Positions 1 through 6,384 of a stretch of 15,185 nucleotides of DNA are shown here, piece after piece. The stretch's first letter is position 1; each line of letters opens with the position of its first letter. The stretch is from CAUJGQ01 sp042408665 (GTDB lineage Bacteria > Chloroflexota > Dehalococcoidia > CAUJGQ01): the NCBI GenBank assembly GCA_042408665.1, contig JBHOQW010000271.1:1-15185 (forward strand). Direction: 5' to 3'. Below the pieces are notes generated by a model that was not told the DNA's origin, made no database searches, and saw nothing but the letters and a program-made list of their open reading frames with translations. The translations under genes and the position numbers were made by a program.

Positions 1-1172
1 CCCGGCGCCGGCGGGCGGGCCGGCGCGGGCATGGTGGTCGGCGGCGCCGGCGCGGGCGCGGCGGTCGTCACGATGCCGCCGTTGAGCAGGCCGCGCACTT
101 GGGTGGTGTCCAGGGCCGCCCCGGCGACGTCCACGATGCCGCCGGAGAGCGTGCGGCCGGTGGTGCTCGTGCCGGTAAACAGCACGACCGGCCGGCCCAC
201 AGAGCCGGTGTTGGGCGTGACATCCAGCACGATGGTGATCGTGGCCGTTTCGCCGGCGCCCAGCACGAAGCCGCCCCACCGCACCTGCGTGTCGGTGACG
301 GCGGTCGTGCCGTGGCTGGCCGTGGCGGAGACGGCACGCACCTCACCCCCCAGGTTGAACACCACCGTGCCGCTGAAATCGGTCGCCTCGGCGGTGGTGA
401 GCCGGCAGGTCACCCGCACCCCAAAGGTCTGGCCCGGCCGTGGCAGGGGGTCGCCGCGGCCGTCGTAGGCGGCGTCCGGGCACAGCACGCCCGCGGCGAC
501 GGACACCGCTGCGGGCGGTGGTGTGGGCGCCGGTGGCGGGGGCGGGGTGGGCGTGGCCGCCGGTGTCGGCGACGGCGTTGCCGGGGGTGTCGGCGTGGGC
601 GTTGGTGTTGGCGACGGCGTCGGCGACGGCGACGGCGTCGGAGTGGGTGGAGTCGGGGTTGGAGTTGGTGTGGCCGCCTGGCCGGCAGTGAGGTTGAGCT
701 CCACCACCGCCCCGGGCTGGAAGATCGTCGCCTGATCGGCGGGGACACCGCCCACGGTAAAGGTGACCGGCGCGCCGAACACGCCGCAGCCGGCTACCGT
801 GCTGGCGGAGAGCACCGCCACGTTGTACCGGCCGCCCGTGGCCTGCGTTCGGCCGCAGACCGTCCCGACGACCAGGGCCAGGATGTCGGTGCCGTCCGGT
901 GCCGGCCGCCCGTTCAGCGTCACCGAGCCGAGCAGGATCATCGGCTGGAGAACCGCCGGTGTTGCCGTCGGCGTGGGTGGTATCGGCGTGGGTGGTGTCG
1001 GCGTGGGTGGTATCGGCGTGGGTGGTATCGGCGTGGGCGTGGTGGGCGGCGGGGTTGGCGTTTGGCTGGGCTGGAACTGAGCGGTCGTCCTTGGTGCGCC
1101 GATGCTGGCAACGGTGAGGGCCAAGAGCAGCGCGAGGACGACACGCGATAGCGTTCCGGCTTGGCGACGCAT
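1..1172 (-). CDS. Secreted multi-domain protein with Pro/Thr-rich linkers (partial, C-terminus off the window)
   Basis: Partial gene: the minus-strand frame from the ATG at 1172 stays open to the window edge, giving about 390 residues and no stop. The start is fixed by a GGAGG (plus-strand 1179-1183) six bases upstream and a promoter behind it. Residues 1-31 are a Sec-type signal peptide (Arg pair, then a Leu/Ala/Val-rich core, likely cut after TTA). Residues about 34-66 are a TP-rich linker with TPIPP pentapeptide repeats. Residues about 67-164 form a beta-rich domain with a Cys pair (TVCGRT, VAGCGVF) that resembles the regulatory/Ig-like domains of secreted bacterial proteins. A second TP/PSP linker covers about 166-215. 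The last domain (about 216-370) has two Cys residues and a DUF11-like look (VVFNLGG, GETATITIVLDV), followed by another proline-rich linker at the edge. It is probably exported and surface-exposed or wall-associated. I do not recognise a specific function. Domain assignments are by eye. Confidence 0.8.
   Translation of the reverse strand, partial: MRRQAGTLSRVVLALLLALTVASIGAPRTTAQFQPSQTPTPPPTTPTPIPPTPIPPTPTPPTPIPPTPTATPAVLQPMILLGSVTLNGRPAPDGTDILALVVGTVCGRTQATGGRYNVAVLSASTVAGCGVFGAPVTFTVGGVPADQATIFQPGAVVELNLTAGQAATPTPTPTPPTPTPSPSPTPSPTPTPTPTPPATPSPTPAATPTPPPPPAPTPPPAAVSVAAGVLCPDAAYDGRGDPLPRPGQTFGVRVTCRLTTAEATDFSGTVVFNLGGEVRAVSATASHGTTAVTDTQVRWGGFVLGAGETATITIVLDVTPNTGSVGRPVVLFTGTSTTGRTLSGGIVDVAGAALDTTQVRGLLNGGIVTTAAPAPAPPTTMPAPARPPAP
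970..1029. repeat. Four tandem 15-bp units encoding TPIPP pentapeptides
   Basis: Units at 970-984, 985-999, 1000-1014 and 1015-1029 read ggcgtgggtggtatc on the plus strand; the second has gtc in place of atc. A partial fifth copy begins at 1030. In the secreted-protein gene on the minus strand each unit encodes one TP-I/T-PP pentapeptide (residues about 48-68). The period is a multiple of three, so unit gain or loss changes linker length without a frameshift. Confidence 0.9.
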
Positions 1173-1216
1173 ACGTGGCCTCCGGCGGTGCGAGAGGGGG
1201 GCTGGCGTTCCTCCAG

Positions 1217-1245
1217 TGTCTACGGGTCTGGCCAGCCCCTGTCAA
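1217..1245 (-). promoter_or_regulatory. Sigma-70-like promoter of the secreted-protein gene
   Basis: Read on the minus strand there is a perfect TTGACA -35 box (plus 1240-1245), a 17-bp spacer and TAGACA as the -10 box (plus 1217-1222). Transcription would start near 1210, leaving a leader of about 38 nt that contains the GGAGG. The -10 is weak (3 of 6), but the consensus -35, the spacing and the position before a well-marked start support it. It lies just beyond the 3' end of the serine hydrolase gene, so the secreted protein probably has its own transcript. Confidence 0.55.
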
Positions 1246-1286
1246 GGCGATCGTGCCTCGCCCGTCGCGTCGCCCTCGCTCCGCGC

Positions 1287-2426
1287 TTAGGGCTCGACAA
1301 TGGCGGCATGGGCCAGGTTGCTGATCTGGTCGATGCGCACGGAGTGCCAGGGCTCCTCCAGACGCGCGTTGGTGAGGTAGCTGAAGGACACACCCGACTC
1401 CGGGTCGGCCCAGGAGTAGGAGCTGCCCACGCCGCCGTGGCCGAAGGTGGTGGGGGAGGCGATCGTCCCCAGGCCGCGGATCGTGGGGGTGAGGCCGCGC
1501 ACGTGCGGGCCGAGACCGCGGTGCATGGGCATCCCGTAGCGCTCGTCGACGCGGTCGCCCGTGTGGTTACGGGTGGCAAACTGGATCACCCGCGGACTGA
1601 GCACCCGGCGGCCGTTCAGCGTTCCACCCGCCAGCAGCATCTGGTAAAAGGCGGCCATGGCCGCCGCCGTGCCGTAGCCGCCCGCCCCGGGGATGCCCGC
1701 TGCCCGGAACGCCGGTGTGCTGCTCTCCGGTTCCGGCTGCATCCGCCCGTCCTGGAGCACGTGCATGTCCGCGCAGCGGTTCTGGACCGCCTCCGGCACG
1801 CCCAGGTAGAGATCGTGCAGGCCGATCGGGTCCAGCAGCTCGCGGCGGATCCACTCGCGATAGTCACAGCCCGTGACCACCTCGATCAGCACGGCCGCCA
1901 CCCAGTGCGCCGCGGTGCCGTGGTAGTGCACCTTGGAGCCGGGCGTCCACTCCAGCGTGAAGTCGCACACCACCCGGAGCAGCAGCTCGTGGTCGGCCCA
2001 CGCTTCGGGCGGCACCGTGGCGGAGGGGAAGCCGCCCTGGTGGGTGAGCACCTGGAAGAGCGTGATCTCGCCTTTGCCGTGGCGAGCGAACTCAGGGATG
2101 TGGTCGGCGACGCGATCGGCGAAGCGCAGCGCACCGCGGTCCACCAGTTGCCAGACGGCGGCCGCGGTGAGGACTTTTGTCTGCGAGTACAGGAGCCAGA
2201 GGGTGTCGTCGGTCGCGGGCTGGGCCTGCGGGCGTAGGCGCGCCTGCCCGAAGGTGCGCAGCGCCGCCAGGCGGCCGCGGCGGGCCAGCGCCACCTGCGC
2301 GCCGGGGTAGCGCCCCTCGGCGATGTGCCGCTCGATCACACCGAATAGCTGCGCGATGCGCCCCGGGTCCAGCCCGAGCGATGCCGGGTCCGCCGACGGT
2401 AAGACCGGTGCCGGTGCGGTGGCCAT
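1287..2426 (-). CDS. Serine hydrolase, class C beta-lactamase / family VIII esterase fold
   Basis: A 379-residue protein of the beta-lactamase-related serine hydrolase superfamily (class C/penicillin-binding-protein-like; family VIII carboxylesterases share this fold). The SxxK nucleophile motif is S81-Q-T-K84. The second motif is Y168-H-G, where AmpC has YxN, and the third is H330-G-G (FGHGGVGSS) in place of KTG. The HxG third motif and the non-Asn second motif point to an esterase or peptidase rather than a true beta-lactamase. Length matches the family. There is no signal peptide: the N-terminus is Ala/Pro-rich without a hydrophobic core, so the enzyme is probably cytoplasmic. A GGGAG lies 8 nt before the ATG, and a TATAAC-like -10 (plus 2459-2464, minus strand) lies 33 nt upstream, without a convincing -35. 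Downstream is the separately promoted secreted-protein gene. The substrate cannot be told from sequence. Confidence 0.9.
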   Translation of the reverse strand: MATAPAPVLPSADPASLGLDPGRIAQLFGVIERHIAEGRYPGAQVALARRGRLAALRTFGQARLRPQAQPATDDTLWLLYSQTKVLTAAAVWQLVDRGALRFADRVADHIPEFARHGKGEITLFQVLTHQGGFPSATVPPEAWADHELLLRVVCDFTLEWTPGSKVHYHGTAAHWVAAVLIEVVTGCDYREWIRRELLDPIGLHDLYLGVPEAVQNRCADMHVLQDGRMQPEPESSTPAFRAAGIPGAGGYGTAAAMAAFYQMLLAGGTLNGRRVLSPRVIQFATRNHTGDRVDERYGMPMHRGLGPHVRGLTPTIRGLGTIASPTTFGHGGVGSSYSWADPESGVSFSYLTNARLEEPWHSVRIDQISNLAHAAIVEP

Positions 2427-2570
2427 GGGTGCTGCTCCCTGGTGAGATTGCTGTGCCGGTTATACCGCATCCGTGCGCCAGACGGCAGCGCGGCACGCTC
2501 TAGCCTCGGCGGCGCGGCGATGCTATCGTGCGCGCGACGGCGGCAGTATCGCTCGGGAGGACGCGCGGCG

Positions 2571-3185
2571 ATGCGGCACTGGTACGCAAGAATACGCTGG
2601 TGGCACGCCGGCGCCGCCGCGTTGTTGCTGGCGCTGATGGGGGGCGCCGCCTTGGTCGTGGAGCTGGCCAGCGCCGGCCCGCCGGAGCTGCCCACCGGCT
2701 TCGACCCCTACCTGCGCCGCCCCAGCATGGCCGTGGCCGATCCCATCAACCTCGTCTTCCTCAACGCCGATCCGGACGGGGTGGCGGCCGCGGTGCGTGC
2801 GGTGCTGGGCTGGCAGCCAATCCCAGGCAGCCCGATGTTGTTTCTGGTGCACGACCGGGTGTTGTCCACCCGCTGGCAGCTCGGCGTGGGGCTTGGCGGT
2901 GGCTCCCGCGTCCACATGCGCGTGCAGGACGCGGCGCTGGAGGGCGACCGCTCGTTTGTGCTGGCCGCCGTCCATCGCGATGACCCGGTGCCGTGCGGTC
3001 ACGTCGGCCGCGCTTTCGACGAGATGCGCGATCTGGTGGCCAACGCTTTTGCCGCCGCCGGTTACCCCGTCAGCGTCGTCTCCGTGGGCAACGCCGCCAC
3101 GGCGCGCCACTGCGACGGCACGGTAAACGGCGGTGACGGCCGGGTGGCGATTATCGACCTGAGCGCGGATGCCCGTGGGAGGTGA
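2571..3185 (+). CDS. Single-pass membrane protein with LssY C-terminal-like domain
   Basis: A 204-residue protein. The start chosen is the ATG at 2571, which follows a GGAGG with a 10-nt spacer (the solute-binding protein gene has the same spacing) and puts Arg-rich residues directly before a hydrophobic segment (about 13-32). Longer upstream starts would add an Arg/Ser-rich leader unlike a real protein. After the anchor, residues 57-198 (DPINLVFLNAD, VLGWQP, GVGLGGGSRVHMRVQD, AFDEMRDLVANAF) resemble the LssY C-terminal domain, which is found alone or fused to PAP2/DedA membrane enzymes and has no settled biochemical role. The assignment is from motif impression only. The soluble part should lie outside the membrane, held by the N-terminal anchor. 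The stop lies five bases before the next start, and the next gene's ribosome binding site sits inside this gene, so the two are probably coupled. Confidence 0.75.
   Translation: MRHWYARIRWWHAGAAALLLALMGGAALVVELASAGPPELPTGFDPYLRRPSMAVADPINLVFLNADPDGVAAAVRAVLGWQPIPGSPMLFLVHDRVLSTRWQLGVGLGGGSRVHMRVQDAALEGDRSFVLAAVHRDDPVPCGHVGRAFDEMRDLVANAFAAAGYPVSVVSVGNAATARHCDGTVNGGDGRVAIIDLSADARGR
3178..3182 (+). promoter_or_regulatory. Ribosome binding site that fixes the MBL hydrolase start
   Basis: GGAGG seven bases before the ATG at 3190. It lies within the last codons of the upstream gene (stop TGA at 3183-3185). It makes 3190 the likely start rather than the in-frame ATG at 3169, and suggests translational coupling. 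Confidence 0.7.
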
Positions 3186-3189
3186 GCCC

Positions 3190-4014
3190 ATGCCCGTGAG
3201 CATGCGTGTGGGAAACGTGGAAGTGGTGGCGCTCTCGGACGGGAGCTTCACCCGCACGCCGGCCCAGTTCATGCCGGACGTGCCGCCGGAGGCCTGGGAG
3301 CCGTTTCGGGCCCAGCATTTAGACGCCGACGGCAACTTGCGCCTCAACCTGGGCTGTTATCTGGTGCGCACCGGCACGCGGACGGTGCTGGTGGATACCG
3401 GCATCGGCCCGCATGGCAGCCCTACCATCCCGCCCGGACATCTACCCGATGAGCTGCGCGCCGCCGGCGTGACGCCCGAGGAGATCGAGCGGGTGGTGAT
3501 CACGCACATGCACCTGGACCACATTGGCTGGAACACGGTGGAACGCGACGGCCATCACGTGCCCACCTTCCCCCGCGCCCGCTACGTGATCCAGTGGCGG
3601 GAGTGGGAGTACTGGACCCAGCAGGAGGCGGTGCAGCAGATAATGCTGCGCTCGGCGTACCCGATCGAACGGGCCGGTCAGCTCAACCTGGTGGACCCCA
3701 ACCACCACCCGGTGCCGGAGCTGACGATGCTGCCCACGCCCGGCCACACGCCGGGCCACTGTTGTGTCCTCATCAGCTCCGGCGGCGAGCACGCGGTGAT
3801 CCTGGGCGACCTGGCCCACTCACCGGTCCAAGTCACGGAGCCGGACTGGTGCATCGCCGCCGATGTGGATAAGGACCAGTCGCGGCAGTCGCGCCGTGCG
3901 CTCTGGGAGCGGATCGAGGCCGAGGGCCTGCGCGTGGCCGCCGGCCACTTCCCCGCGCCCGGGTTCGGCCGCTTCGTGCGCCTGGAGGGCCGCCGGTGGT
4001 GGCAGGCGTTGTGA
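3190..4014 (+). CDS. Metallo-beta-lactamase-fold hydrolase
   Basis: A 274-residue MBL-superfamily enzyme with the zinc-site signature in order: H106-M-H108-L-D110-H111 (THMHLDHIGW), H186 in PTPGHTPGH, D207 in ILGDLAHS and H253 in AGHFP. These are the expected ligands for a two-metal site. The N-terminal VVALSDGSF and VDTGIG segments and the length fit the lactonase/alkylsulfatase/glyoxalase-II-like group; an AHL-lactonase-type or arylsulfatase-like hydrolase is possible, but the substrate cannot be assigned. There is no signal peptide, so it is cytoplasmic. The start was chosen for the GGAGG at 3178-3182; an in-frame ATG at 3169 would add seven residues overlapping the previous gene. It follows the LssY-like gene by five bases and precedes the VWA gene by 48 bases on the same strand. 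Confidence 0.92.
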   Translation: MPVSMRVGNVEVVALSDGSFTRTPAQFMPDVPPEAWEPFRAQHLDADGNLRLNLGCYLVRTGTRTVLVDTGIGPHGSPTIPPGHLPDELRAAGVTPEEIERVVITHMHLDHIGWNTVERDGHHVPTFPRARYVIQWREWEYWTQQEAVQQIMLRSAYPIERAGQLNLVDPNHHPVPELTMLPTPGHTPGHCCVLISSGGEHAVILGDLAHSPVQVTEPDWCIAADVDKDQSRQSRRALWERIEAEGLRVAAGHFPAPGFGRFVRLEGRRWWQAL

Positions 4015-4062
4015 GCGTGCGTACCCGCTACACTGAGATCACCACCGCCACGCGGGTCACGG

Positions 4063-5283
4063 ATGTCCACGCCGCTCAGCCTCACCCGCCAGGACCTGCA
4101 CGCCGCGGCGCTCACCCAGCAGGTGCGCGCGTTGCTGGGCGAGGGGCGCGGCACGCTGGCGGCGCACCTGATCGGGTTTGCTCGCCTGCTGCGCGCCGCG
4201 GACTTCGATATCACTGCGGGCCGCATCATCGACGCTGCCCGCGCGCTCACGCTGGTCGATATCGGCCGGCCGGATGACATGCGGCTGGCCTTGCGCGCCA
4301 ACTTCGTTTCGGAGGCGGCGTTGCTGCCGGCCTTCGACCGGTTGTTCGACCTCTACTGGCGCAGCGGCGGCCACCCGCCGCCCATTGGCGAGGTGGTGCC
4401 GGTGGAGCGCCGCCCCGCGCACGCACGCGCCGGCCGACACGGTACGGGCCTGCAGGTGCGCGTGCAGGCCCGCTTGGCGTTGCAACCGGCCGGCGATAAC
4501 CCGGAGGCCACGGCCGGCACCGCCGACCTGCTTACGGCGAAGGATTTCGCCGGCTACACGGACGAGGAGGTGGCCCGGGCCCGGGCCGTCATCCGTCGCC
4601 TGGCGCCCAAGCTGGCCACCGCCCTCGCCCGGCGCACGCGCCTGGCCCGCCGCGGCGACGACGTCGACCTGCGCCGCAGCCTGCGCCGCTCCGTGCGCCA
4701 CGGTGGTGAGGTGCTGGACCTCCTACGCCGCCGTCGGCGCGTGCGGCGGCTCCGCGTGGTGCTGCTGTGCGACGTGAGCGGCTCGATGGACGTTTACTCC
4801 CGCTACCTCGTGCAGTTCATGTACGCGGTGCAGAACGAGCTGCGCGGGGTGAGCACCTTCGTGTTCAGCACGCGCCTGAACGAGATCACCCATCTCCTGC
4901 GCACGCGCGACTACGACCAGGCGCTGGCCCGCCTGGCCGCGGAGGTCGATTCTTGGAGCGCGGGCACTAGCATCGGCGGCTGTCTCGCTGTGTTCGACCG
5001 CGAGTATGCCCGCCGGCGGGTGGACTCGCGCACGGTGCTGATCATTATCTCCGACGGCTGGGAGCGGGGCGATGTGGAGGTGTTGCGCCGCGCCCTGTCC
5101 AATCTCAAGCGGCGGGCGTACAAGCTGCTGTGGCTCAACCCGCTGCTGGGCGGCAAGGACTACCGGCCCCTGGCGCGCGGCATGGCGACGGCGCTGCCAT
5201 ACGTGGATTACTTCCTACCGGCGCACAACCTGGACAGCCTGGTGCGCGTGGCCCGCACCCTCGAGCACCTGGCCCGCGGATGA
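4063..5283 (+). CDS. CoxE-like VWA-domain protein
   Basis: A 406-residue protein of the CoxE-like VWA group. Residues 1-225 are helical and rich in Ala/Leu/Arg, with a very basic stretch (about 190-230) just before the VWA domain. The VWA domain spans about 231-400, with a full MIDAS metal site: D237-V-S-G-S241 (LLCDVSGSMD), T302 in SAGTSIGG and D331-G in IISDGWERGD. CoxE-type proteins usually work with a MoxR-family AAA+ ATPase in metal-centre insertion or complex assembly; no such ATPase is present in this window. There is no signal peptide or membrane segment, so it is cytoplasmic. The ATG at 4063 is the first Met but has no good Shine-Dalgarno (only a GGG-containing sequence nearby), so the start is less certain than for its neighbours. 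It is probably the last gene of the 2571-5283 unit and is followed by strong hairpins. Confidence 0.85.
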   Translation: MSTPLSLTRQDLHAAALTQQVRALLGEGRGTLAAHLIGFARLLRAADFDITAGRIIDAARALTLVDIGRPDDMRLALRANFVSEAALLPAFDRLFDLYWRSGGHPPPIGEVVPVERRPAHARAGRHGTGLQVRVQARLALQPAGDNPEATAGTADLLTAKDFAGYTDEEVARARAVIRRLAPKLATALARRTRLARRGDDVDLRRSLRRSVRHGGEVLDLLRRRRRVRRLRVVLLCDVSGSMDVYSRYLVQFMYAVQNELRGVSTFVFSTRLNEITHLLRTRDYDQALARLAAEVDSWSAGTSIGGCLAVFDREYARRRVDSRTVLIIISDGWERGDVEVLRRALSNLKRRAYKLLWLNPLLGGKDYRPLARGMATALPYVDYFLPAHNLDSLVRVARTLEHLARG

Positions 5284-5284
5284 T

Positions 5285-5312
5285 GGGTGCTGCGTGTTGA
5301 GCGCCGAGACGG
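5285..5312 (+). repeat. Heptad-repeat remnant after the VWA gene
   Basis: Four 7-bp units in phase: GGGTGCT, GCGTGTT, GAGCGCC, GAGACGG. They match the GAGTGCT-type units of the longer arrays at 11226, 12611 and 14257, but only one arm is present here. It starts two bases after the stop codon of the VWA gene. Confidence 0.6.
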
Positions 5313-5338
5313 GCCTCGCCCCGGCTTTCGGCCGCCGA

Positions 5339-5441
5339 CCCTCACCCGGCCTCGCTGCGCTCGGCCACCCTCTCCCGCCGACGGGAGAGGGCTTACGTTC
5401 TCCCCTCTCGCTGGGCACGGGAGAGGGGCCGGGGGTGAGGG
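5339..5441. repeat. Nested intergenic palindrome, probable bidirectional terminator
   Basis: Two hairpins sit inside an outer inverted repeat. Hairpin one is a perfect 10-bp stem, CCCTCTCCCG (5368-5377) with CGGGAGAGGG (5382-5391) and a 4-nt loop. Hairpin two pairs CCCCTCTC (5402-5409) with GAGAGGGG (5421-5428). The outer arms are CCCTCACCCGGCC (5339-5351) and GGCCGGGGGTGAGGG (5427-5441). The block lies between the convergent VWA and pyrE genes, where a two-way terminator is expected. The CCCTCACCC...GGGGTGAGGG palindrome recurs in many GC-rich genomes as a dispersed intergenic element, so it may be both repeat and terminator. There is no U-tract. The rest of 5284-5570 holds no gene I can support. 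Confidence 0.7.
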
Positions 5442-5570
5442 CCCGTATCCCCTTCCCCTGCTCCAGACGCATGGCTCATTGCCCATGGCCCAGCCCCCCC
5501 TCGCAGTAATAGGGGTAAGGGCCGAAGGGGATGAGTGAGCGGCGCGCGCTTGTTGCTCGCTTCTCTTCCC

Positions 5571-6152
5571 TCACTCCTCCTCTGGGCGGCGCTCAATCAG
5601 GTCCTCCGCGGTAAGGGTGAAGAGCGCGACGGCGTCGTACCCGGCGGCGCGCTCGCGGGCGATGCCGCCTTCGCCGCGGTCGATCACCGTGATGATGCGG
5701 AGCAGACGGCCGCCGGCGCGCGCGATCTTGTCCGCCGCCGCCAGCGCCGCGCCGCCGGTGGTGCACACATCCTCCACCAGCGTCACGGCCCGGCCGGCGA
5801 TCTCCCCGCCCTCGATCAGGTTGGCGGTGCCGTACTCCTTGGCATCCTTGCGCACGATCACGAACGGGATGCCGGTGTGCAGGGAGACCGCCGTGACCAG
5901 CGGCACGGCACCCAACTCCACGCCGGCCAGCCGCTCCGTGTCCGGTGGCACCAGCCGCGCCACTGCCGCCGCCACCCGTCGCAGCAGCTCCGGCCGGGCT
6001 TGGAAGCGGTACTTGTCGACGTAATAGCTGCTGGTCTTGCCCGAGCGCAGGGTGAAGGTACCGCGCAGCACCGCTGCCGCCAGCAGGTCGCGCTTGAGCG
6101 CCTGGTCCGCCTCACTCGCGGGTGTCATCCGCTCACGGTCTTCTCGACGCAT
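5571..6152 (-). CDS. pyrE: Orotate phosphoribosyltransferase
   Basis: Transfers orotate to PRPP to give orotidine 5'-monophosphate in de novo pyrimidine synthesis; cytoplasmic. From the ATG at 6152 it has 193 residues. Visible motifs are the N-terminal LRSGKTSSYYVDKYRF (about 35-50), GVELGAVPL (77-85), the lysine/flexible-loop region VRKDAKEYGT (100-109) and the PRPP-binding signature VTLVEDVCTTGGA (123-135; usual form VEDVITTG). The length is slightly under the E. coli enzyme and typical of many bacterial PyrE proteins. The start at 6152 is preferred because GAGG lies six bases upstream and a promoter lies at 6184-6212. An in-frame ATG at 6128 (185 residues) lacks a good ribosome binding site but remains possible. 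It is a lone gene: divergent from the ABC importer and convergent with the VWA gene. No other pyr gene is in the window. Confidence 0.93.
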   Translation of the reverse strand: MRREDRERMTPASEADQALKRDLLAAAVLRGTFTLRSGKTSSYYVDKYRFQARPELLRRVAAAVARLVPPDTERLAGVELGAVPLVTAVSLHTGIPFVIVRKDAKEYGTANLIEGGEIAGRAVTLVEDVCTTGGAALAAADKIARAGGRLLRIITVIDRGEGGIARERAAGYDAVALFTLTAEDLIERRPEEE

Positions 6153-6158
6153 GCCTTG

Positions 6159-6162
6159 CCTC
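6159..6162 (-). promoter_or_regulatory. Ribosome binding site choosing the pyrE start
   Basis: GAGG on the minus strand, six bases before the ATG at 6152. The alternative ATG at 6128 has no comparable site, so 6152 is preferred. Confidence 0.5.
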
Positions 6163-6183
6163 GGCCCGTGCCCGGCCGATCGC

Positions 6184-6212
6184 AGCCTACCGGCTGCCGT
6201 TGACGGGCACAA
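6184..6212 (-). promoter_or_regulatory. Possible pyrE promoter
   Basis: On the minus strand, TTGTGC (plus 6207-6212), a 17-bp spacer and TAGGCT (plus 6184-6189) resemble a sigma-70 promoter. Matches to consensus are modest (about 3 and 4 of 6), but spacing and location are right and the leader would be only about 25 nt to the ATG at 6152. No pyrimidine attenuator is evident. Confidence 0.4.
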
Positions 6213-6303
6213 GCGGGACCGCCGCTCTGGCGGCGATCTGTCGGATATCGACCAGGTCAGGATAAAGCGAGTTGAGACAGGGACGCCTCAGCCGGGCCGA
6301 ACC

Positions 6304-6333
6304 TTGACCGGTTGGATCGGCGGTGTCTATCAT
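6304..6333 (+). promoter_or_regulatory. Sigma-70-like promoter of the ABC importer operon
   Basis: TTGACC (6304-6309) and TATCAT (6328-6333) with an 18-bp spacer, five and four or more matches to consensus. Transcription would begin near 6340, leaving a leader of about 45 nt that contains the GGAGG at 6370-6374 before the ATG at 6385. It is the best promoter in the window. Confidence 0.7.
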
Positions 6334-6384
6334 GGGTCGCCAAAACGGGCCGGTGGCGGGCTGTATCGAGGAGGGCAGGCGGCG

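Noticed and set aside
970..1029. Tandem repeats as a CRISPR array
   Set aside because: Units are 15 bp with no spacers and encode an in-frame pentapeptide repeat.
99..1151. Long plus-strand open frames opposite the secreted-protein gene, rich in Gly/Arg/Trp
   Set aside because: They are low-complexity antisense readings of the Pro/Thr-rich linkers; the minus-strand frame has a signal peptide, domains, promoter and ribosome binding site.
343..1245. A 300-residue minus-strand frame overlapping the secreted-protein gene
   Set aside because: It reads the same region in another frame as His/Arg/Thr-rich sequence without domain character, and its start lies over the promoter -35 box.
5208..5538. 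Open frames on both strands across the 5284-5570 gap
   Set aside because: They read through palindromic repeats and give Pro/Ser/Arg/Gly-rich text typical of this kind of intergenic element; no ribosome binding site or domain.
6037..6384. Upstream extension of the solute-binding protein
   Set aside because: It would overlap the pyrE start region and its promoter and run through the importer promoter; the Tat signal begins properly at 6385.
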